A stretch of DNA of 64,000 nucleotides. Origin: Saururus chinensis (lineage: Eukaryota > Streptophyta > Magnoliopsida > Piperales > Saururaceae). The notes under the pieces are model-generated. The model saw only the letters and a list, made by a program, of their open reading frames with translations, was not told the DNA's origin and ran no database searches. Made by a program: the position numbers and the translations under genes. The DNA lies in NCBI GenBank assembly GCA_035235625.1, contig CP141145.1:28522563-28586562 (forward strand). The letters run 5' to 3'. Positions 11,643-23,200 of this stretch are shown piece after piece (the first letter of the stretch is position 1; the number at the start of each line of letters is the position of its first letter).

Positions 11643-12124
11643 CCCATAGTATGAGAACATTACACAAATCACATCGTAGAGCGTCCCAACATCAATCCAC
11701 AAATGATTACTCAATGAAGTTGGGACATCCTACAAGTGTGCAAAGGTATAGAGACAGATTAAAATTGACCTTCCTAGCTGTACCTTCAGTTTCAGTCCAC
11801 AATCCATCCACTCCCTTGTGCAGCTGCTCACTTGTCTGCTTCGTTCTGCAAATCGCCAGTTCACCATCTCTCCTAAATCAGGGCATCCTGCCTTGACATA
11901 CAAGAGTATGTCTCAACATAACACTAAAAACCAAATAGACACGAAGGTGTGCAGTGGATTAACACCCATCAGGTACCTTTGCTGCAATACTTTCTTTCTT
12001 CTCCTTCAGATCCTTGATAGATTGTTGAAGTTCCAGATTACTAAGAGCAAAATCAATTTATAGGAGACTATAATACTACTTTGGCATTCTATTCTAAAAA
12101 AATGTAATACAAAAATGATAATAC
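11643..12124. repeat. Duplicated block A (copy 2)
   Basis: Direct repeat of 4,540-5,066. It places two TIM44-like exons immediately upstream (minus strand) of the PQ-loop loop exons. Confidence 0.85.
11776..12040 (-). pseudogene. TIM44-like exons (copy 2)
   Basis: Exon 12,040-11,977 (64 nt; acceptor CTCTTAG, donor GTACCT) encodes LELQQSIKDLKEKKESIAA, matching the N-terminal coiled segment of plant TIM44. A second exon near 11,893-11,776 reads RTKQTSEQLHKGVDGLWTE, then TARK. The frames do not join cleanly: one frame after the acceptor GTCAAGGCAG meets TAG within five codons. With only two exons and PQ-loop exons next downstream, this is a stranded fragment and not a working gene. Confidence 0.62.
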
Positions 12125-12289
12125 TTTAAACATTCATCCAATTGATAGTAAGGGAATGGACCAGTCAACTTAACTGTGGCCCTCCAATTATATGCCAGGG
12201 AGGGTATCCAAATGGACTAGCTAATCCTAGCTTTGGAAACCAAGTCAAACCAAAATCAAATAATTTCTCAAAAGTACAGTTAAGTGTTT

Positions 12290-12545
12290 CTTACAGTCAT
12301 CAATTGGTCAGGGTCATACAAATGATCTGTAGCTGACCGCAAGATACTGATCACTTCGCCAATCTGCTGAGTAACTAGCAACTGTTCTTCCTTCTGGATA
12401 CTAAAGCTTATCTTTCTTCAGAAAATAGGCAATTTCAGTTCGGACAAAATCCTATATACCAACTTAAGCTATATACTACAAGAAAGAAGAAAGGTATTAG
12501 ATGATATATGAACTACTAACCTTGAAAATTGCCAAGGCAACCCTG
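12290..12545 (-). pseudogene. Unidentified gene exons (QKEEQLLVTQQIGEVISIL)
   Basis: A short segment at about 12,545-12,524 (acceptor TTGTTGCAG, donor GTTAGT) joins in phase to an exon at about 12,411-12,290. That exon reads IQKEEQLLVTQQIGEVISIL and then RSATDHLYDPDQLMT, ending at donor GTAAGA. The splice sites and amino-acid composition look genuine. I do not recognise the protein. It could be the upstream part of the same transcript as the exons near 15.1 and 16.2 kb. Confidence 0.4.
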
Positions 12546-12699
12546 CAACAAAATTTGGGTCCCCTCATTGAAAAGAACATCCCAAACACGTAGAACCAGA
12601 ATATTAGTCACAGGACAAGATAAACAAATTGTGCAGAAGTCAAGTTATTTTTTACCAAACATAGAAACAAGCAAACACAAGTATTCAATCCTTGATTCT

Positions 12700-14575
12700 G
12701 AGCCTTTCTTTTTTTCTTTTTTTCTCAGGCTCAGCATATTTGCCTTTTTTTTTTCTTTTTTCTCAGGCTCAGCATGTTTGCCTTTCTTTTTTTCTCAGGC
12801 TCAGCATGTTTGCCTTTCTTTTTCTCTCAGGCTCAGCATATTTGCCTTTTTTTTTCTTTTTTTGCCTTTTTTTTCTTTTTTCTCAGGCTCAGCATGTTTG
12901 CCTTTCTTTTTTTCTCAGGCTCAGCATGTTTGCCTTTCTTTTTCTCTCAGGCTCAGCATATTTGCCTTTTTTTTTCTTTTTTTGCCTTTTTTTTTCTTTT
13001 TTCTCAGGCTCAGCATGTTTGCCTTTCTTTTTTTCTTTTTTTCTCAGGCTCAGCATGTTTGCCTTTCTTTTTCTCTCAGGCTCAGCATATTTGCCTTTTT
13101 TTTTTCTTTTTTCTCAGCCTCAGCTTGATTGGCTTTTTTTTTTCTTTTTTCTCAACCTCAGCTTGTTTGGCTTTTTTTTTTCTTTTTTTCTCAGGCTCAG
13201 CTTGTTTGCCTTTCTTTTTTTCTCAGGCTCAGCTTGTTTGCCTTTCTTTTCTTCTCAGGCTCAGCATGTTTGCCTTTCTTTTTTTCTCTTTTTCTCAGGC
13301 TCAGCATATTTGCCTTTTTTTTTCTTTTTTCTCAGGCTCAGCATGTTTGGCTTTTTTTTTTCTTTTTTCTCAGGCTCAGCATGTTTGGCTTTTTTTTTCT
13401 TTTTTCTCAGGCTCAGCATGTTTGGCGTTTTTTTTCTTTTTTCTCAGGCTCAGCATGTTTGGCTTTTTTTTTTTCTTTTTTTCTTAGGCTCAGCTTGTTT
13501 GCCTTTTATTCTCAGGCTCAGCTTGTTTGCCTTTCTTTTTTCTTTTTTCTCAGGGCTCGGCATGTTTGCCTTTATTTTTTCTCAGGCTCAGCATTTTTTG
13601 CTTTTTTTTTTCTTTTTTCCCAGCTCAGCATGTTTGGCTTTTTTTTTTTTCTTTTTTCTCAGGCTCAGCATATTTGGCTTTTTTTTTTCTCTTTTTCTCA
13701 GGCTCAGCATGTTTGCCTTTCTTTTTTTCTAAGGCTCAGCATATTTGCCTTTTTTTTTTCTTTTTTCACAGGCTCAGCTTGTTTGGCTTTTTTTTTCTTT
13801 TTTCTCAGGCTCAGCATGTTTGGCTTTTTTTTTCTTTTTTTTCTCAAGCTCAGCTTGTTTGCCTTTTTTTTTCTTTTTTTCTCAGCCTCAGCATGTTTGC
13901 CTTTCTTTTTTCTCAGTTCAAAGATATTCGCCTTTTTTTTCTTTTATCTCAGGCTCAGCTTGTTTGGCTTTTTTTTTTCTTTTTTTCTCAGGTCTTTTTT
14001 TCTCAGCCTCAGCTTGTTTGCTTTTTTTTTCATTTTTTCTCAGCCTCAGCCTGTTTGCCTTTTTTTTTCTTTTTTTCTCAGCCTCAGCTTATTTGCCTTT
14101 TCTTTTCTTTTTTTCTTAGCCTCAGCTGGTTTGCCTTTTTTTTTTCTCAGCCTCAGCTTGTTTGCCTTCTTTTTTTCTCAGCCTCAGCTTGTTTGCCTTC
14201 TTTTTTTCTCAGCCTCAGCTTGTTTGCCTTTTTTTTCTTTTTTTCTCAGCCTCAGCTTGTTTGCCTTTTTTTTTTTCTTTTTTTCTCAGCCTCAGCTTGT
14301 TTGCCTCTCTTTTTTCTTTTTTTCTCAGCCTCAGCTTGTTTGCCTCTTTTTTTTTTCTCGGGCTCAGCATGTTTTGCCTTTTTTTTTCTTTTTTTCACAG
14401 GCTCAACTTGTTTGCCTTTTTTTTTTCTTTTTTTCTCAAGCTCAGCATGTTTGCCTTTTTCTTTTTCTTTTTTTCTCAGGCTCAGCTTGTTTGCCTTTTT
14501 TTTTTCTTTTTTTCTCAGGCTCAGCTTGTTTGCCTTTTTTTTTTTTCTTTTTTTCTCAGGCTCAGCTTGTTTACA
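12700..14575. repeat. Polypyrimidine minisatellite, about 1.9 kb
   Basis: Roughly 45-50 imperfect copies of a 32-47 bp unit: CTCAG[G/C]CTCAGC[A/T]TGTTTGCC followed by a T-rich tract with internal C (TTTTTTTTTCTTTTTT). The plus strand is almost all pyrimidine outside the core. Higher-order blocks are visible: the three-unit segment near 12,770-12,865 recurs near 12,890-12,985. Units with GCATG dominate the left half and CAGCTTG units the right half. Long frames across it in all plus frames are a by-product of lacking A-rich stops and are not genes. It lies in what would be an intron of the minus-strand locus. Confidence 0.92.
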
Positions 14576-14617
14576 GGCTCACAGGCTTCCATTCCCATCA
14601 AATTGGGCCTGTAAGAA

Positions 14618-14930
14618 ACAGAATAAATATGTATCAAATCATACTAAAGATGTATACATAGCCTATCATTAGACATAGAGCATTGGCTCTTGTTTTGAAC
14701 TCTAACACACATCTATAACCTCTTTGGAATATTAACATGAAATTGAATAAATTTACTTAAATAAAACTACCACAAAATACATAAATTTACAAAGAAAATC
14801 AGCAAACCGAATAACAAGCAAAAAAAGTATTTCTATCAGACATTTCTTGTCAATTTCTCAACATAAAGGACCAAGGATTCAGGAACGGGAGAAGCCTTTT
14901 TGTAACAGTTTAAGAATGCATAATAAAATA
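14618..14930. repeat. Duplicated block D (copy 2)
   Basis: Direct repeat of 7,104-7,405, starting directly after the minisatellite. Confidence 0.85.
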
Positions 14931-15054
14931 AGTGCATAAATAAAAAACACATCCAATATTTAAAAAAGCTGTATCTTACATCAGACCAAGATGACAAAAA
15001 CACCCACAAAATGAATCAGTACTACCTTATTGATGACAAAAAACTCTTAAGACA

Positions 15055-15250
15055 TGATCAATGGCATGGCCAACTCGACCAGCTTCAGTCATTACGTGAT
15101 CCAAAAGCTGAGTTCTAAAATCTTAAAACCACTTCCAACATTGTTGTGAGAGACCAGATAAACACTGAAATCCATGAAGGCTGCATTCATAGCTATTCCG
15201 CACAAGCAAAGCAGTCTGCAATAGTTTACTAAGGTTCTCCGCCAAGCCAA
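15055..15250 (-). pseudogene. Unidentified gene exons (ENLSKLLQTALLVRNSYECS)
   Basis: The minus strand reads LAENLSKLLQTALLVRNSY and CSLHGFQ from about 15,250 to 15,165. After TTTTAG it reads TQLLDHVMTEAGRVGHAIDH to a TAA near 15,055, next to a possible donor GTAGTA. These open, helix-like segments look coding, but I do not recognise the family. Whether TAA is a true end or the frame changes by splicing is unclear. Confidence 0.35.
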
Positions 15251-16184
15251 TTCAATTCCTTTGAATTAAAAGTATAAGACGATCTAAGCTGATATTCATT
15301 AGATAATAGGAAAACGGCCAATTAGAGCATATAATACTGAATATGTACAATATATGACGGGTCTATGCTCGTTGAACTAAATAAAGCTCGGTCAGAAGAA
15401 GAGAGAAGATCATTAAATAGAAGGAGGGACAGAAAAATTTTGAGGTCAGAAACAGCATATATGTCTAGAGACAGACAACTTGTAAAAAAATTAGTCTTCA
15501 GTTCGTATTGAACGCACAAAAAAAAATCAAAAATCATAATTTCCTTATCAATTAAAAAACAAGCCATACTCTGCATAATCTCTTTGATAAAAAGGCTTAC
15601 AGACAGAACAGAAAACACAAAGTAAAACCGACAGAATAGAAAGCCTGGCCAAAGCTAAATAGTTCACTAATTGAAAGAAAACTATTTTACAACTTGGAAG
15701 AGGAAAAACAAACTAAAACTGCAAAACAAAAGCACCTCTACAACAAACTGAAAGCCACTGTCTCAAATACAAAACCAGACAACGACATGCACATCATCAT
15801 ATGAGCTTAAAGATCGAACTCAAGCTTGACTAATTACTGGTACTAATTACAGGTACTAAGTAAAACATGATCAAGACGTTGAGTCATTCACTAATTGTGA
15901 AAAAAATTATGTATATCAAATCTTTTGGAAACTCGCACAGCAGCTGCGTAATACATACAAAAGAACTCGACCCATCAACCGGGCAAACTAAATTCAGACA
16001 GTGAGAGAGAGTTCCAAGTGTAGTTCGATTGCGACGTCGTCGTCTCGATCAAAGCAATACAAAAATTGAAATCTTTTTGGTTTCTGAGCTCGGCTTGGTA
16101 GGATTAAAAGGGAGCAGAGAAAGGAAGAGAAGCTCAAACCATAAAGAAAACAGTAGAGGAGAGAAGAGCAAAGAAAGCGCTAAC

Positions 16185-16295
16185 CTTTTCCTGGACGGGA
16201 GAGGGCTGCTGCCGGAAGATGAGCGGGACGGCAAAGAAGAAGCGGATCTTGAATCGGACGGGGAGGCTGGCCGCCCTCGTAGGGGGTTTAGCCAT
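16185..16295 (-). CDS. Putative first coding exon of the minus-strand locus
   Basis: ATG at 16,295 in a strong context (CGCAGCCATGGC) opens 37 codons (MAKPPTRAASLPVRFKIRFF...) ending at donor AAAAG|GTTAGC. The basic, Ser/Arg-bearing start could be an organelle-targeting sequence, but I cannot match it to TIM44 or to any other family. A competing minus frame, rich in Ser and Pro, is open over the same exon. A plus-strand ATG at 16,219 is also possible. A TATA-like box lies about 80 bp upstream. Confidence 0.4.
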
Positions 16296-16370
16296 GGCTG
16301 CGCGAGGGGAACAAAAAACCCTCTACCCTTCTTTCCATCAGCGTTGCAGGATTTTGAAGAAGAAACCCTC

Positions 16371-16392
16371 CACTCCACTGTATTTAAAAGCG
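16371..16392 (-). promoter_or_regulatory. TATA-like element upstream of the putative first exon
   Basis: Minus strand CGCTTTTAAATACAGTGGAG, about 80 bp upstream of ATG 16,295, followed by a pyrimidine-rich leader (GGGTTTCTTCTTC). This is a plausible plant core promoter. GC content rises sharply here compared with the AT-rich DNA to the right. Confidence 0.4.
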
Positions 16393-16399
16393 TTACTTA

Positions 16400-19300
16400 G
16401 AAGCAATCACCTGATTTAAAGAAGTCCTTTTATTTTAATACTTTCCTAGTTTTAATTTTTATTGGGTTTATCATAGTTAAGTTTAGGCCGGGAAATTTCC
16501 AGAGGCATACTCCGAACCTTATTTTATTTTTATCTTAATTTTTTATTCTCTTTTAGGTAAAGGCGTCACATTACCTAATATGAAACTGTCTACAAAAATC
16601 CACAAGAATAATAGTAAATATTTTAATATATAATAGTATTAATATCACTTATATTAAATTACTATTGTTGATCCTAAATATTAAGGACTCCTATGTTTGT
16701 GACTTACGCTATACTCGTTATTAGTAAAGAATACAAAAATAAAATTTTCAGATCAAGACCTCAATTTGATTTAGTTTTGTTTACACCAATCGATCAAATA
16801 TATGAAATAAGCAACAGATTTTCAACCTAACCTTTCACCCCTTACAAATTTTTGGTTGTCTCCTCAAAATCAAAGTTTTATTTTTTACCCTCGTATATTT
16901 TACTATTTATGAGATAGCTCATACATAAGATTTGATTTTGGATTTCATCTTCTTATCATGCATCCACTTTTGGCCCTTCATTTTTTTTTTTACTATGATA
17001 GTTGTTTTTCTTTTAAGGTTCTATTGGCCTATAGTCTTCAAAGATCAAAGTCTCCAAGCATAACTTTTGTATATTAAATCATTTATATTGAATAATCAGT
17101 TTTAAATGTGGAAGTTGTATATAACATGGTAAATGACTTTAGAAAATTTATGTGTTATCTCATAAAACTAAATAAAATTTATTAAGGAATAAAGAATTTT
17201 TTTTACATTTTTTGTGTTTAATTTTAAAAGCTTATTATGTTTTTTAAATTTTGTGATGCCTAAAGTACATAATGACGAGAGTAAGCCAAGCTGCAAGCCT
17301 ACAAGCATGAATTGAGTAAATAGAATTATTAATGTTGAGCTAGTGAGGGGAAGAATTTGATTTAAAATTTTAATAGAAATAGGGTACTTATGTTGAGCTA
17401 ATGAGGGGAAGAATTTGATTTAAAATTCTAGCATAAATAGGGTACTTAGAGTTTATTGAAATCCTAGTATAAATAGGATACAAAGAGTTTTTTAATATTT
17501 TACAATAGTCATGTAATAACTACGGCTTTCTAAGGGGACTAAAATAGAGTTATTAAAGGGGAAAATGTGTAGTTCATCCTTATACTTTGAATATTTCGAA
17601 AAAAAATGTAGTTATTTTCATCATACATAAAATAACCAATACATAAAATATACTTGGTCAATAGATTATACTTAAATTCATACAAAGACATTTCTAAAAG
17701 TTCCATATGTTTTGTTTTTGCTAAGAGCATGAGTTTGGAAGCCTATATAAGTCCATGTATTATGCAAATAAATACATGTTTTCAAAGGTTTCTGCAAGCA
17801 CATTTTTCTATTAGAGAGTATTGCATTTTTTATTTTTTTTAATTTCTAAGAAGTTGTGCAATATCCATTTATTGGTTTAAACTATTATTTTCATAAGAAA
17901 ACCACTAGCGAGGTGAGGGTTTCGCAAACAATGAAATACAAATGCATGGGTTGGGATGTGAGAATTGTAAAGTTTTACTATTTAATGTTTACTTTGATTA
18001 TGTGATGGTTTGGTTTAATTATAAATTTTGGTTAATCATGATTTATATTTTGTGAGAAAAATTAGTGCTTAGTATAAACGACCTTGTTACCACACTAATT
18101 GTCACAATTTTTTATCTAATCTTTGAATTATGGAGGTGGGCCCCACTTTAGGACTCACATCCATCCACATCGTTGTTCCGACTTCTTAAGCCACCAACCT
18201 TCACTTAACATTTTTATAGGTTTAGGCCTTATTGCATTCATTTTAGTCCATTTCAAAAATTGGGTTCAGTTATTTCTTTGTTGAGTCTATTTTAAGCCAC
18301 TTACTTACCCTTAGTATAAATACTCACATTGATTATTCCTCTCATTTGGGGTAGGCTAAAAAATTTTAAGGCTTTGGAGAGCTCTACCCCGTCTCAAGAA
18401 GGAAAGGCTTAATCCTTTATGAATATACGAGTCATATTTATAATTTATTGGCTAAGTTCTTTGTCAAAATTATGTTAAGAAACCATATGTATGTAATGAG
18501 TCTTAGAATCTAATTTGAATCAATTGTGGAAAATAATATTAAAAACAATAAAATCATACTTTATATATCATAATTCTATATGAAGAAGTAAATATGAGTA
18601 CCAAGTTCACAAACCTTCAAAGATGTATCATTGAGAACAGACAACATGTCTCTAGATGCCTCTTCAACTAAAAGGAAAAGTGCATGCTCTAGATGCCTCT
18701 TCATAAGCATCTATACATTATAGAAATCATACACGACTTCTGTCATCTTATCCAAAAATGTTAAACACCCATTAGACATCTAGAGTTTAAGGGAGACTAT
18801 AGGTTGCTAGACAGATTTTGAACACCTAGTATAGAGAAGATTTAACAAAAACATTCATCAAAGTAAGCTTATGAACAAGATTAGAGCAAATTCTAAAAAA
18901 ATGGGTTGAGACATATGTAGAAACTAATCCATTTATGCAAGCCCATACCAGTAAAAAAGTGAAAAAACCCATTACCAGTAGAAAGAAAACAAAAAATTCA
19001 TTCACATGTGTAACAAAATTCACAACAAAAAGAAAAGTAGCAAAATCAAAGAAATCGTGTCAAGACTCACTAATCCAAATAAGTAAATGAACAGCTTAAG
19101 ACCCATTGACATTTAATTGCCATTTTTTTGCTAAAAAAGGAAATAATATGCATTTAACTAAGTACTTTATTAAGAATATAGAGTCAAACATTGAACAACC
19201 GCAAGCAACTTGCTTTCAAGTTTGTTTTGAGCTTTTTCTTGCAGGGACATTTACTATCCAGAGAAAGAGGGAGAAAGGGGGTGTAGGGCATGGTTTTGCC

Positions 19301-19842
19301 TATGGGAAAGCAAAGAGCTCGTGGGGATGGCCTTGGAAGGAAGGAGCTTGAGGTGTTGGGTGGCGGAACAAGGAGTTTGATATCTCCACTGATCCACTGC
19401 CTACGCACCCTCCCCTCAACGACGCATAGTATGGGAGGAACTCTAGTAGAGGGCAGGTCGGAGAAAGGAGCTTGAATGGGGAAGTAAGAAACTCGAATTT
19501 GCCCCGGCAATCAGCCGCCCAGGTGCCTCATCTCTCCCCTCCATGGACATGACAGAGTGAGATAGTGTAGGGAGGGCAACAGAGGTGGGGAATTTTTTTT
19601 GTTGGCCATTTTTGTCCGACTTGTGGTTAATTGTAGCTCTGGTTAAGTGTGATGAATTTGAAGGGTCGATTTTATCAAACGACTATTCTTCACCTTGGGT
19701 GCTTATACATTATAGAAGCTAGGGCTCATAGTAACTTTACCCTAATTAATTTGTAGAATTAGTAATTGGTAGTAATGGCACTAGTTAAAATCACTAAGAA
19801 AGAACAATGGTCACCTGACTAGAGCCCTTGAACTTGGGGTAT
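16400..19842. other. AT-rich intergenic region
   Basis: No gene recognised on either strand. It includes a tandem duplication at about 17,334-17,446 (two copies of TTGAGCTA[G/A]TGAGGGGAAG plus about 45 bp) and a GC-richer patch at 19,250-19,600 without clear exons. Confidence 0.55.
17334..17446. repeat. Tandem duplication, about 57 bp unit
   Basis: Two adjacent copies beginning GTTGAGCTAGTGAGGGGAAG / GTTGAGCTAATGAGGGGAAG and ending ATAGGGTACTTA. A shorter, diverged third piece (AGTATAAATAGGATAC) follows. Confidence 0.8.
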
Positions 19843-19847
19843 ATAAG
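19843..19847. repeat. Target-site duplication ATAAG (left)
   Basis: ATAAG immediately before the LTR terminus TGTAAGG; the identical ATAAG follows at 24,667-24,671. Confidence 0.93.
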
Positions 19848-20099
19848 TGTAAGGTCCCTGATTTTTCTATGATTTTCTGAGATTTTTTTGCCATTTTTTT
19901 GCTCATTTTCAGCAGGAAAATGTGACGTTTCAGCGTATGTGTATTTGTGTCTTTTCCCCGTATTTATACCCGTAGAGTCGGGTGTGGGGCTTAGTCGCAG
20001 ACCACGGGCCTCGCTGCACGCTTACGGCGCGAATTTTGGAGGTTTGACGCGTAACTAGTGGGTTAACGCGCATTGAGGATACGTTTGGAAAAATAAAAG

Positions 20100-21800
20100 A
20101 AAATAAAATAAAAAAGAGGGATCGGGATCGCGATCCCGATCCACTGGTTCGGTTGGGTGAACAGTGCGTCGCCCCCCCCATTTCCATCTGATCCCTGTGT
20201 CCGGCCGCCGCTGGCCACCGGCAGGCCGCTGGACCGCCGCACCGGCTCCGCCCCGGCCGTGCGACGGCAGGGGAGCTGCCGTCCCGGCCCCACGGCCGCT
20301 CCGCCGCTCTGCCCCGACTTTTCCCGGTTAGCCGCCCTTTTTGTTTTGATTTGATTCCGCTGCCGCCGTGGGCCGGCGAGGGCCGGCCGGCCGCCCACGG
20401 CTCCGCCCTGGGCCGGCGACGGCGGGAGGACACCCCTCCTGGCCTGGTGAGCCTCCACTCCGCCGCCTCGTCCCAATTCCCCCTCTCTGCTCTGTTTTCA
20501 CCGGAGTTGTATTTGGACGATTTCGTGGCCGCCAGCGGCGAGCCACGATCGGCTGTGCTCCGTCCGGCCTGGCCTTGGTCCGGCGAAGTGATTGAGCCAC
20601 CCCTCCCTGGCCGATTTTGCCTCCGCCCAGCCCGCACAATTCCGGCCTCTCCCTTTTTTCACTGTTCCGAGCTCCATTCTGCTGGTTCCCTGTGTCAGTC
20701 ACCATTGTGGGCTGACAACGGCCATCCAGACCCCGATTCGGCACCGCCTTGATCCGGCGATGGCGAGGAGCCACTCCTCCCGGCTGTAGGGGGCCTCTGC
20801 ACCGCCGCCCAGTGGATGTTTCCCCTGCCCTATTTTCCGCCGGCGATCTGTTTCGTGAAACAGAGGCCGCCGGCGATAATCTGTGGCCGACACGACCCCC
20901 ATCCAGCCTCGCCTTGGTCCGGCAAAGGGCTGTGGACCACCCTACCCAGCCCGGTTCCATCCCCTCTGCCGTCCTCTGCTCCGCCCAGTCCAATTTGCGC
21001 GGTACTGTGGGTGGATTTTCCAGTGGGCTGGCGCCGCCATCGTTGGTGGGTGAGGGTGACTTGACCACCATGGGCTCTGCTCCGGCTCGGCGATAGTGAG
21101 GGTCAGCCCCACTTGGCCCAATTATACACTCCGCCTGGAATGGGCCACTTGTCATTGCCCTATACCGTGCGAGATGCACAGCCGCCCGCACCATGGGTAT
21201 TGGTTGTGGGTGGCGATCGGCGATGTCGCCGCTTTGATTGGCCACAGCTAAGGGTCTTAGCCTTGTTGGCTTTTGTGGGCCTTGAGTCGCCTCATTTCAA
21301 CCCTCTCCCCTGCCCTTTGGGCCGCGTGCGCATGTAGCCACGCGTGTACTTCTGAGTTTAGGCGTCGCATTCGTGCTGCCTAACCATTGGTTGGCTTTGC
21401 CACCGAGTGGAGTTGACCACTAGAGCCGTCCTCCACCTCTCCTTTGGTTTTCAAGCGTTGCCCCACGCTCTCCGCCCGTATGTGGGCCTTTGTTGACCGA
21501 AATCGTTGCCGTTGGGTGTTGTCCATAGCCGATTTTGATGTCTTGTAGCCGGCTGTGCACGGCTTAGCCACCGGCCGATCTTCAGTGAGTACACCCTCGA
21601 CATCTGGTCGCACCGCCACTTATGTTGGCTTGACTTTTCTCCCGGCCGCCCCGGTGTGCCGCCGTGGATCGCGGGTTTTTCCGCATTGATTTCTGACACT
21701 CTGTTTAGCCGTGATAGTTTCGGCGCATCCTAAAACCCTCAGGACAGCAGCTCTCTCAGCCATGTAACAGTTTTGACTGCCAACTCTGCCGCCGACGCCG
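20100..21800. other. GC-rich, CpG-rich island inside solo LTR A
   Basis: Base composition changes sharply from AT-rich flank to strongly GC-rich with dense CpG. Open frames of 60-300 codons occur on both strands here because stop codons are rare. No recognisable domain is present. The counterpart in LTR B is at about 28,080-30,060. Confidence 0.75.
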
Positions 21801-22031
21801 CCGCCGTCGTGTGCTCGCCATCGAACGTCATGATTACGAGGTAGGGGAGCTTTGAACTGGTAATTTCATGAAGCATGCTTTGAATGAGTAGCAGCATGCT
21901 AGGATTGTATGATTCCATGCTTGGATGTTAAGTAACGATCCGATTGCATGATGTGCGTGTAAGCATGATTGTATGGTATGATTGATATGCATGAGATGTA
22001 TGCATGTTTTATGGATGTGGATTATGTATGC

Positions 22032-22190
22032 GCTGGCGATGGCTAGCAAATATGTCAGTATGTATGTTTGATGTATGCATGTGCTAGTGATGGCTAGCGT
22101 GCATGTTTGAAGTATGTATGAATGTGTGTGCATGTACTAGTGATGACTAGCATGTACGTTTGATGTATGCATGTGCTAGTGATGGCTAGC
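22032..22190. repeat. Recurrent 16-bp hairpin motif in LTR A
   Basis: GCTAGTGATGGCTAGC (stem GCTAG/CTAGC) or a close variant occurs at 22,032, 22,083, 22,136 and 22,175. It also occurs at 30,292 and 30,346 in LTR B. Confidence 0.8.
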
Positions 22191-22977
22191 GTGCATGTTT
22201 GTAAGTTATGTATGTATGACCGTATGTGTATGTTGTACGTATGTGTGAGACATATGTATGTATGATGGCTTTTGCCTATGATTTGGTTATGCGTAAGTGT
22301 ATGTGGGCAGAGGTATGGGCGATGGACAGTAAGAGATGACAGATGCTTAGTCTGGTTTTGGATACGGTTGTGTAAGTGTATGACAGAGGATATGAGTATG
22401 GCGGGCAAGGATTAGAATAGATCAGTTTGGGGTGGATTGTGTGTTGGGCATTTGTCAGACAGTAAGAGTGTTCATAATTGTACAAGCATAACGTACAGAT
22501 TATGAAGGGAAAAATAAGTATAATAAGTGAGATATAAGTAAGAGGGCAACAACTGGGTTGGCTCTGAGGAGCGCTAATTGAGGATGTCAGTGTAAGATGT
22601 TTTGGCCATAAGATGGATGGCAAAGTGTGTAAGACTGTAAGGGTTTGTTGTACGATGAGTTTTGTCCATGATGTGGACGGGTAAGTGAAGTCTGCTGCCC
22701 TGACGAACTTGGGTTTCGATCGGGCTTAGCTTCAGTTTGACCAGTCGAGGACTGTGAGTTTGTGTGGCATAATTGTACGGCATAATGTACTTAATTCAAA
22801 CTTGAATTATAAGCACAGCTAATGATAGCGTTGTGAGTTTGAGACATGAGGGTTGAACGGATTAAGTTCCGTGTTTGAGCTGGCCGCTATTGAGTCGGCC
22901 GAGCATTTCTCATGTCTTGCCATGGTGTTTATCCTGGGGGATGTTGTCTGTGTGCTATGTAGAGCACCGGACGTCTG

Positions 22978-23200
22978 ATGCTCTGCTGAGAGCGATGTTG
23001 TTTCTGATTTGGTTTGTGTGTTGTATCAGCCCAGATGTTTGATGCTCTGTTGAGAGCGATGTACGTTTCTAACTTTGTCTGTGTGTTGTATGAAGCCCAG
23101 ATGTCTGATGTTCTGCTGAGAGCGACGTATGTTTCTAATTTGGTCTATGTGCTGTATAAGCCCAGACGTTTGATGCTCTGTTGAGAGCGTTGTATGATTC
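22978..23200. repeat. About 64-bp tandem array in LTR A
   Basis: Four units with the core TGATGCTCTG[T/C]TGAGAGCGA, each followed by GTCTGTGTGTTGTAT-like sequence. Three units occur at the matching place in LTR B (about 31,100-31,245). Confidence 0.8.

Noticed and set aside
12529-14672. Long plus-strand frames of 346-510 codons rich in Phe, Leu and Ser
   Set aside because: They are the translation of a T-rich minisatellite in every frame. Nothing but the repeat unit is encoded.
20328-21245. 305-codon minus-strand frame in the giant LTR
   Set aside because: Low-complexity Arg/Pro/Gly sequence in CpG-rich DNA where stops are rare. The frame is not kept as a protein in the sister LTR.
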